From contig NZ_VEED01000015.1 of the NCBI RefSeq assembly GCF_007678255.1, forward strand, positions 77,122 to 141,121: a stretch of 64,000 bases of DNA, read 5' to 3'. The position numbers and the translations under genes were made by a program. Origin of the DNA: Bacillus sp. X1(2014). GTDB taxonomy: Bacteria > Bacillota > Bacilli > Bacillales_B > DSM-18226. Of this stretch, positions 58,015 to 64,000 are shown piece by piece (positions within the stretch are counted from its first letter, which is position 1; each line of letters begins with the position of its first letter). The notes under the pieces were generated by a model that saw only the letters and a program-made list of their open reading frames with translations, was not told the origin of the DNA and did no database searches.

Positions 58015-59439
58015 GTGACGGAAGAAAAACAAAAAATTATTATCATTGGGGGAGGGATTGCTGGGCTTACCTCAGCTTTCTATCTTCAAAAAGCGATTCA
58101 GGAAGAGAATCTCCCTTTTGAGTTAAAACTTATCGAAGCATCCCATCGTCTCGGCGGCAAAATGCAAACCGTTATCAGGGATGGCTTTACAATTGAGAGA
58201 GGGCCGGATTCGTTTTTAGCCCGGAAATTGAGTATAAGCAGGCTTGCAAAGGAAGTAGGAATGGAAGACCAATTAGTCCATAATTCCACAGGTAAATCAT
58301 ACGTTTTAGTTAATGAGAAACTTCATTCTATGCCCGGTGGTTCGATTATGGGAATCCCAACCGAAGTTGGACCTTTTCTCACAACTGGTCTTTTTTCTAT
58401 TCCCGGTAAATTAAGAGCAGCAGCGGATTTCATTCTACCAAGGTCTGAAAGTGGAAAAGACCAATCCTTAGGTGAATTCTTCAGGAGAAGACTTGGAGAT
58501 GAAGTTGTTGAAAACTTAATTGAACCGTTATTGTCTGGAATTTATGCGGGGGATATTGATCAATTAAGCCTCATGTCTACTTTCCCACAGTTTTATGAAG
58601 TAGAACAGAAATACAGAAGCCTGATCATTGGAATGAAAAAATCCACTCCTTCCCAACCGAAAACGCCTGTTAATAAGGAAAAAGCAAAAGGTGCCTTCTT
58701 AACCTTTAAAACAGGATTACAATCGTTCGCTGAAGCCATAGAAGCAAAAATAGATCCCAAAACCATTTTAAAGGGTCATCGTGTTGATAAAATTACTAAG
58801 CACGGCAATAAATATGATGTATATCTCAACAATGGAGAAACATTAGTGGCAGATAGCATTATAGCAGCGACTCCTCATAAGATAACACAGTCGATGTTTG
58901 CGGATTATCACTTTTTTGATCCATTTAAAGCAGTCCCTTCGACATCAGTAGCCACCGTGGCTTTAGCTTTTCCTGAAGAAGCTGTGAAAAATGATATTGA
59001 TGGAACTGGGTTCGTCGTTTCTAGAAACAGTGATTATTCAATTACTGCTTGTACTTGGACACACAAAAAGTGGGCACATTCAACACCAAAAGGTAAAGTA
59101 CTTTTACGTTGTTATGTGGGGCGAGCAGGAGAAGAAACCATCGTCGACCTCTCTGATGATCGAATTATCAAGATTGTCTTGGATGATTTGAAAAAGACCA
59201 TGGATATCACAATGAATCCTGATTTTTCAATTATCTCACGTTGGCAAAATTCAATGCCTCAATATACCGTTGGCCATAAACAGCGTTTAACGGACATCTT
59301 AGAGGATATGAATGCTGAACTGCCTGGGGTATTTTTAGCAGGTGCTTCATATGGCGGTGTTGGACTCCCAGATTGCATTGATCAAGGTGAGGCAGCCGTC
59401 AAAAATGTATTAAATTATTTAAAAAAAGAAAATTCCTAA
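58015..59439 (+). CDS. hemY: Coproporphyrinogen III oxidase (HemY/CgoX)
   Basis: A 474-residue FAD enzyme. IIIIGGGIAGLTSAFYLQ (about residues 7-24) binds FAD, IERGPDSFLARK (near 60) and the C-terminal GASYGGVGLPDCIDQG (near 443-458) are family-specific. In Firmicutes this enzyme oxidises coproporphyrinogen III to coproporphyrin III, the substrate of the neighbouring ferrochelatase. The GTG at 58015 has GGAAGGTG upstream; the GTG at 58006 overlaps that site. Confidence 0.93.
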   Translation: MTEEKQKIIIIGGGIAGLTSAFYLQKAIQEENLPFELKLIEASHRLGGKMQTVIRDGFTIERGPDSFLARKLSISRLAKEVGMEDQLVHNSTGKSYVLVNEKLHSMPGGSIMGIPTEVGPFLTTGLFSIPGKLRAAADFILPRSESGKDQSLGEFFRRRLGDEVVENLIEPLLSGIYAGDIDQLSLMSTFPQFYEVEQKYRSLIIGMKKSTPSQPKTPVNKEKAKGAFLTFKTGLQSFAEAIEAKIDPKTILKGHRVDKITKHGNKYDVYLNNGETLVADSIIAATPHKITQSMFADYHFFDPFKAVPSTSVATVALAFPEEAVKNDIDGTGFVVSRNSDYSITACTWTHKKWAHSTPKGKVLLRCYVGRAGEETIVDLSDDRIIKIVLDDLKKTMDITMNPDFSIISRWQNSMPQYTVGHKQRLTDILEDMNAELPGVFLAGASYGGVGLPDCIDQGEAAVKNVLNYLKKENS

Positions 59440-59611
59440 ACCGAAGCTGTACATTGCTGGCAGCTTCTTTTTTCTGCTTGCATTCGGTTCAAAGATTTAA
59501 GGCTATTCTATCAAGTGGTGACATTTATTTTCGGCTGGTTTTTGTTTTATAATGAAGTGATATGGTTTTTGAGCATTGAAGGATTATACATTATGAAGTG
59601 GAGGCGTTATT

Positions 59612-60346
59612 TTGAAACTTACGATTATCGGTTATTGGGGTGGATATCCTAAGCAGAATGAAGCAAGTTCTGGTTATCTGCTTGAACATGATGGGTTTCA
59701 ATTACTAATGGATTGTGGAAGCGGGGTACTTTCTAAAATACAAAATGTTACCAAGCCTGAGGAACTAGATGCGGTAGTCCTTTCGCATTACCATCCTGAC
59801 CATATCGCAGATATTGGCGTCTTACAGCATGCAAGATTAATCCAAGGATTTTTAGGAAAGAAGACCCAAACATTGCCTCTATATGGTCATGAGTTGGATC
59901 AATATGAATTTAGCAAATTAACCTATAAAGATATAACAAAAGGAGTTGCCTATAATCCTAGTGAGGTTCTCACCATCGGTCCATTTCATGTTTCTTTTCT
60001 TAGAACAGATCACCCGGCCCCGTGCTATGCGATGAGAATAGAAGCAGATGGAAAAGCAATTGTCTATACTGGTGATAGTTCGTATAAAGAGGAGTTTATT
60101 GAGTTCAGTCGCAATGCTGATTTACTGCTTTGTGAATGTAACTTTTATGGACATCAAAATGGAAAATCAGCTGGACACATGAACAGTATTGACGCTGGAA
60201 GGTTTGCACAAAAAGCAGAAGTGAAGCAATTAATTTTAACACATTTGCCTCACTATGGGTCATTACCTCAGTTAATTACTGAAGCATCAAGTGAGTTTAC
60301 AGGTATAATTAGGCTTGCAGAAGAGTTTCAATCTATTTCAATATAA
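59612..60346 (+). CDS. yhfI: MBL-fold metal-dependent hydrolase (YhfI-like)
   Basis: A 244-residue metallo-beta-lactamase-fold protein: LSHYHPDHIADI (about residues 55-66) is the HxHxDH motif, RTDHPAPCYAMR (near 132), TGDSSY (near 152) and LTHLPH (near 211) complete the metal site. It most resembles RNase Z-related hydrolases such as B. subtilis YhfI (244 residues). The TTG at 59612 follows GTGGAGG. lplJ starts 16 bases downstream. Confidence 0.9.
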   Translation: MKLTIIGYWGGYPKQNEASSGYLLEHDGFQLLMDCGSGVLSKIQNVTKPEELDAVVLSHYHPDHIADIGVLQHARLIQGFLGKKTQTLPLYGHELDQYEFSKLTYKDITKGVAYNPSEVLTIGPFHVSFLRTDHPAPCYAMRIEADGKAIVYTGDSSYKEEFIEFSRNADLLLCECNFYGHQNGKSAGHMNSIDAGRFAQKAEVKQLILTHLPHYGSLPQLITEASSEFTGIIRLAEEFQSISI

Positions 60347-60362
60347 GAAGGGGCCGTCAACT

Positions 60363-61352
60363 ATGTTATTTATTGATAATAAAGGAATCACTGATCCACA
60401 GATAAATTTGGCAATTGAGGAGTACGCTCTGAAAAATCTTGATATTAATGAAACGTATCTATTATTTTACATAAATGAACCATCGATTATTATTGGTAAG
60501 AACCAGAATACAATAGAAGAAATTAATACAGAGTATGTGGAAGGTAACGGCATTAAAGTTGTCCGCAGGCTCTCAGGCGGCGGTGCGGTCTATCATGATC
60601 TTGGTAATTTAAACTTTAGTTTTATCACTAAGGATGACGGGGAAAGTTTTCATAACTTCCGTAAATTTACTGAACCGGTTGTGACTGCATTAAAAAAATT
60701 AGGGGTAAACGCAGAATTAAGCGGCAGAAATGACATCGAGGTTGGAGGCAGAAAGATTTCTGGAAATGCTCAATTTTCAACCAAGGGTAGAATGTTTAGC
60801 CATGGGACGTTAATGCTAAATTCAGAAATAGATAATGTCGTCTCAGCGTTAAAAGTGAAAAAAGATAAAATTGAGTCCAAAGGAATTAAATCTGTCCGAA
60901 GCCGGGTTGCTAATATTTCTGAGTTTCTTGACGAAAAGATGGAAATTGGTGAATTCAGATCCTTACTGTTAAAGAATATTTTTGAGGGGCAAGAAGAAAT
61001 TCCAGAATATATTCTTACGGAAGAGGATTGGGAAAAAATTCACCAACTTTCAAAAGAACGCTACCAAAACTGGGACTGGAACTATGGAAGATCGCCTAAA
61101 TTTAATTTACAACATTCTCACCGCTTTCCTGTAGGCAGTATTGATGTTCGGTTAGAGGTCAATAAAGGCGTCATTGAAAATTGTAAAATTTATGGCGACT
61201 TTTTTGGTGTGGGTGATGTAAGTGAAATTGAGGAGAAGTTAACGGGGACGCGGTATGAAAAAAATGAAATCGAAAAGGCACTTGCAGAAATTGACACAAC
61301 CCATTACTTTGGAAATATTGCAAAGGAAGATTTTTTAAATTTATTATATTAA
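60363..61352 (+). CDS. lplJ: Lipoate-protein ligase LplJ
   Basis: A 329-residue ligase that attaches free lipoate to lipoyl domains such as GcvH and E2 subunits. Motifs: IIIGKNQNTIEEIN (about residues 40-53), RRLSGGGAVYHDLGNLNFSF (about 70-89), GRNDIEVGGRKISGNAQF (about 122-139) and the C-terminal FFGVGDVSEIEE. Near identical in layout to B. subtilis LplJ (331). The ATG at 60363 follows AGAAGGGG; it overlaps no other gene but sits close behind yhfI. A terminator follows. Confidence 0.95.
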   Translation: MLFIDNKGITDPQINLAIEEYALKNLDINETYLLFYINEPSIIIGKNQNTIEEINTEYVEGNGIKVVRRLSGGGAVYHDLGNLNFSFITKDDGESFHNFRKFTEPVVTALKKLGVNAELSGRNDIEVGGRKISGNAQFSTKGRMFSHGTLMLNSEIDNVVSALKVKKDKIESKGIKSVRSRVANISEFLDEKMEIGEFRSLLLKNIFEGQEEIPEYILTEEDWEKIHQLSKERYQNWDWNYGRSPKFNLQHSHRFPVGSIDVRLEVNKGVIENCKIYGDFFGVGDVSEIEEKLTGTRYEKNEIEKALAEIDTTHYFGNIAKEDFLNLLY

Positions 61353-61358
61353 GAGGCG

Positions 61359-61392
61359 GGGCACAGCGTTTTCAAATGCTGTACCATTTTTT
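61359..61392 (+). terminator. Terminator after lplJ
   Basis: GGCACAGC / GCTGTACC hairpin with mismatches, then T7. Confidence 0.65.
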
Positions 61393-61416
61393 TATCTGAA
61401 TTTCCAAGTATTATAC

Positions 61417-61445
61417 TTGAATAGGTTCTTTTCTTTTAATATAAT
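61417..61445 (+). promoter_or_regulatory. Promoter of acyl-CoA synthetase gene
   Basis: TTGAAT, 17-base spacer, TATAAT; predicted start near 61452. Confidence 0.75.
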
Positions 61446-61471
61446 ATGTTTAGAAAATTGCTACTATTTTG

Positions 61472-61489
61472 TGAATGAATATTCATTCA
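61472..61489. promoter_or_regulatory. FadR operator
   Basis: Perfect 18-base palindrome TGAATGAATATTCATTCA, matching the Bacillus FadR (YsiA) consensus TGAATGAMTANTCATTCA. It lies about 20 bases downstream of the predicted transcription start and just before the AAGGGGGAG ribosome-binding site. Confidence 0.9.
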
Positions 61490-61505
61490 ACTAAGGGGGA
61501 GAAAT

Positions 61506-63068
61506 ATGAATCTTTTATCAAAGTTTGAAGAATCAGCGAAGAACTTTGCTGCTAAGCCAGCCTATTATTTTATGAACCAAACATGTACTTATGCTGAATT
61601 AGATGGTGCAATTACTAAATTTGCATCCGGTTTAGAAAAATTAGGGGTAAAACAAGGAGATCATATTGCTTTATTGTTGGGGAACTCGCCGCACTTTGTA
61701 ATAAGCCTATACGGGGCATTACGATTGGGGGCAACTGTTATTCCCGTGAATCCCATATATACTGCCGATGAGATTGGCTACATATTAAATAATGGTGACG
61801 TTAAAGCAGTTATCGGGCTTGATCTGGCGATCCCATTAGTTGAAAAAATCCACACTTCCCTTTCCAAAATAGAGCACTATATTATTTGTGAAACGACACC
61901 AACTAGCAATGTAGAATTGAAGATTGAGAACCTATCATGCTCTTCAAAAATGAAACCGTTTTCAATGGTGATTGATGCTGGAGACTTAACCTTTAAAGGA
62001 CCTGAGCTCCAAGACGATGATACTGCTGTCATTCTTTATACATCCGGTACTACAGGCCAACCAAAGGGTGCAATGTTAACCCATAAAAATTTATATAGTA
62101 ATGCTAAAGATGTTAGTGAGTATTTAAAAATGAATTCCGAAGATAAGGTAGTAACGGTTCTTCCTATGTTCCATGTTTTCTGTTTGACCGTTGCCTTAAA
62201 TGCACCATTATTGAGCGGGGCAACGCTATTAATAGCCGCAAAATTTAGTCCAAAAGAAATTTTTGAACTAGTTAAAGAAAATAAAGCTACTGTCTTTGCG
62301 GGTGTCCCAACCATGTATAATTTCCTTCTTCAATATCCTGATGGAAATCCTGAAGACTTAAAATCTTTGCGCCTATGTATTTCAGGAGGGGCTTCCTTAC
62401 CTGTAGCCCTATTAAAGAATTTTGAACAAAAATTTAGTGTTTTCATTTCTGAAGGCTATGGGTTGTCTGAGGCTTCTCCTGTTACTTGCTTTAATCCGCT
62501 TGACCGCCCGCGTAAGCCAGGGTCAATCGGGACATCCATCCTCCGTGTTGAAAATAAAATCCTGAATGAACTTGGTGAAGAAGTCGCTATTGGCGAGGTA
62601 GGAGAATTGGTTGTAAGAGGTCCTAATGTCATGAAGGGGTACTATAAAATGCCTGAAGAAACAGCAGCAGCGATTAGAAATGGCTGGCTTCATACCGGGG
62701 ATCTTGCCAGAATGGATGAAGACGGGTATTTTTATATTGTCGATCGGAAAAAGGATCTCATCCTAGTGGGCGGCTATAATGTCTATCCTCGTGAAGTGGA
62801 AGAGGTTATTTATAACCATTCGGATATTGTCGAGGTGGCTGTTCTCGGCGTTCCAGACCCAAATCTTGGGGAAGCTGTAAAAGCTTTTGTGGTCAGCAAG
62901 AATCCTGAGCTAACAACTGAACAATTACTTGATTATTGTAAGGAGCGTTTAGCAAAATACAAAATTCCATCTTCGATTGAATTCATTGAAGAACTTCCAA
63001 AGAATACAACCGGGAAAATCTTAAGACGGGCACTAAAGACACAAGTAGCCCAAACTGTCAGTAACTAG
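61506..63068 (+). CDS. lcfB: Long-chain fatty acid-CoA ligase
   Basis: A 520-residue AMP-forming enzyme activating fatty acids. ILYTSGTTGQPKGAML (about residues 177-192) is the AMP-binding motif, EGYGLSEASP (near 318) and GYFYIVDRKKDLILVGGYNVYP (A8 region near 410-431) and PKNTTGKILRR with the C-terminal catalytic Lys (near 500-510) are present. It corresponds to B. subtilis LcfB/YhfL (513). The ATG at 61506 follows AAGGGGG. Directly downstream of a FadR operator, so repression is relieved by long-chain acyl-CoA. Confidence 0.93.
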   Translation: MNLLSKFEESAKNFAAKPAYYFMNQTCTYAELDGAITKFASGLEKLGVKQGDHIALLLGNSPHFVISLYGALRLGATVIPVNPIYTADEIGYILNNGDVKAVIGLDLAIPLVEKIHTSLSKIEHYIICETTPTSNVELKIENLSCSSKMKPFSMVIDAGDLTFKGPELQDDDTAVILYTSGTTGQPKGAMLTHKNLYSNAKDVSEYLKMNSEDKVVTVLPMFHVFCLTVALNAPLLSGATLLIAAKFSPKEIFELVKENKATVFAGVPTMYNFLLQYPDGNPEDLKSLRLCISGGASLPVALLKNFEQKFSVFISEGYGLSEASPVTCFNPLDRPRKPGSIGTSILRVENKILNELGEEVAIGEVGELVVRGPNVMKGYYKMPEETAAAIRNGWLHTGDLARMDEDGYFYIVDRKKDLILVGGYNVYPREVEEVIYNHSDIVEVAVLGVPDPNLGEAVKAFVVSKNPELTTEQLLDYCKERLAKYKIPSSIEFIEELPKNTTGKILRRALKTQVAQTVSN

Positions 63069-63081
63069 TATTTATTTTGGA

Positions 63082-63108
63082 AGGCAGGTTGTGTTAACCT
63101 GCCTTTTT
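63082..63108 (+). terminator. Terminator between lcfB and enoyl-CoA hydratase gene
   Basis: AGGCAGGTT-GTGTT-AACCTGCCT then TTTT; probably partial, since the next gene begins only 50 bases after lcfB. Confidence 0.8.
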
Positions 63109-63118
63109 AAGGGGGAGT

Positions 63119-63898
63119 ATGGTGGAGTCAATTTTATTGGAATTTAAAAATCATGTGGCAGTTGTCACAATTAATCGGGCCGATTCTCTAAATGCGTTTA
63201 ATTATGAAACCTTACTGGTCTTACAGAAAAAGGTCGAAGAAATTCGAATAAATCCAGAAGTTCGGGCTGTTCTTTTTATTGGTGCCGGAGAAAAGGCATT
63301 TAGTGTGGGGGCTGACTTAAAGGAACGAAAAACATTAACGGATGAACAAGTGAAGCGAAATCTTTATAAAATTAATGAAGTTTTTACAGCGATTGATAGT
63401 CTGCCCCAACCGACTATTGCCGCGATAAATGGGTTTGCATTTGGTGGAGGAATGGAGTTAGCTTTGGCTTGTGATTTCCGCTTTGCAGCTAAAGAAGCAC
63501 TAATGGGGTTAACGGAAACGAGTCTTGCCATCATTCCTGGTGCAGGGGGGACACAACGTCTACCGCGCTTGATTGGTCAGGCGAAGGCTTTGGAACTCAT
63601 TTTAACGGCACGGCGCTTGTCCGCTGATGAGGCTTTTATCTATGGACTGCTGACAAAAGTTGTGGAGCGGAAAGAATTAATGACAGAATGTTTAGCTTTT
63701 TGTTCGCAATTATTAGCAAATGGCCCAATTGCCGTGCAACAGGCCAAGTTTGCCATAAAGAATGGGATGAATACGGACCTAAACACAGGATTACAAATTG
63801 AACGAAAAGCCTACGAAGTAACACTCCCAACAGAAGATCGAATCGAAGCATTGCAGGCTTTCTCTGAAAAAAGAATGCCCGCCTTTAAAGGGAAATAA
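63119..63898 (+). CDS. Enoyl-CoA hydratase
   Basis: A 259-residue crotonase-fold enzyme of beta-oxidation. VVTINRADSLNAFNY (about 14-28), FSVGADLKERK (near 61), AINGFAFGGGMELALACDFR (near 101-120, with the first catalytic Glu) and ETSLAIIPGAGGTQRLPRLIG (near 133-153, where the second Glu position is followed by GAGGTQ) are canonical. The start is ATG at 63119 or GTG at 63122, both close behind AAGGGGGAG. Its position after lcfB suggests joint induction by fatty acids. Confidence 0.9.
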   Translation: MVESILLEFKNHVAVVTINRADSLNAFNYETLLVLQKKVEEIRINPEVRAVLFIGAGEKAFSVGADLKERKTLTDEQVKRNLYKINEVFTAIDSLPQPTIAAINGFAFGGGMELALACDFRFAAKEALMGLTETSLAIIPGAGGTQRLPRLIGQAKALELILTARRLSADEAFIYGLLTKVVERKELMTECLAFCSQLLANGPIAVQQAKFAIKNGMNTDLNTGLQIERKAYEVTLPTEDRIEALQAFSEKRMPAFKGK

Positions 63899-63927
63899 CG
63901 AAACATGGTGCTTCCGCGCCATGTCAG

Positions 63928-63972
63928 ACTGTAGACAAACTCGAAAAAAACGAGCTTGCCTACAGTTTTTTT
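63928..63972 (+). terminator. Intrinsic terminator after enoyl-CoA hydratase gene
   Basis: ACTGTAG.CAA.CTCG / CGAG.TTG.CTACAGT stem with T7. A smaller hairpin ACATGGTGC / GCGCCATGT lies just upstream (63903-63924). Confidence 0.85.
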
Positions 63973-64000
63973 GTTGTAAAATAGTAGTAATAAAATCTTG

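Overview
The window is 64 kb of low-GC, Gram-positive, endospore-forming chromosome, almost certainly a Bacillaceae member related to Bacillus/Neobacillus. The evidence is an alpha/beta-type small acid-soluble spore protein, several sporulation-associated small proteins, AGGAGG-type ribosome binding sites, frequent TTG/GTG starts, and long synteny with the yhe-yha-ecs-hem-yhf part of the Bacillus subtilis map. No rRNA operon, canonical tRNA, prophage, transposase or CRISPR array is visible. Gene names below come from recognised protein families plus this synteny; no database search was run.

Layout. 1-12 kb (mostly minus strand): an MMPL exporter cut by the window edge, with its TetR repressor and two matching operators; a secreted HAD phosphatase; DUF445, lipoprotein and HesB-like genes; a small CGCGG-motif protein behind two Fnr-like boxes; tandem CNNM/CorC-type membrane proteins with related leader RNAs; a GNAT acetyltransferase; an orphan sensor kinase. 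12-17.5 kb: feoA-feoB-feoB-associated ferrous iron uptake with a Fur-like box, then an XRE regulator and a class A penicillin-binding protein. 17.5-22 kb: a bmrCD-type heterodimeric multidrug ABC exporter preceded by a translated leader peptide and an attenuator, followed by repeats. 22-33 kb: yheG, a tiny membrane protein, fumC, sspB, a zinc-ribbon protein, msmX with a PucR-type regulator, yheE and four tandem YheC/YheD ATP-grasp genes. 33-44 kb: yheA, yhaX, yhaR, yhzD, yhaQP (ABC-2 exporter), two inverted GC-rich repeats, and yhaONM (SbcD-like nuclease, SbcC-like ATPase, exoribonuclease). 44-56 kb: yhaL, prsA, two tiny YjcZ-type proteins, yhaI, scoC/hpr, trpP with a clear TRAP site, hit, ecsABC, yhaA, a PAP2 phosphatase and yhfA. 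56-64 kb: hemE-hemH-hemY (coproporphyrin-dependent haem synthesis), yhfI, lplJ, a FadR-operator-controlled acyl-CoA synthetase gene and an enoyl-CoA hydratase.

Themes. Many genes serve the spore (sspB, yheC/D, yhaL, YjcZ-type, perhaps yhaX), the envelope and secretion (PBP, prsA, ecsABC, bmrCD), or metal and cofactor supply (feoAB, CNNM proteins, haem, lipoate). Regulation can be read directly at several loci: TetR, Fur, XRE, Fnr-like, cre, TRAP, FadR, a sigma-K-like promoter and a ribosome-sensing attenuator.

The least conventional signals are the CGCGG-motif small protein with two Fnr-like boxes, the bmr attenuator, two tRNA-like folds upstream of sspB, and the paired leaders of the CNNM genes.
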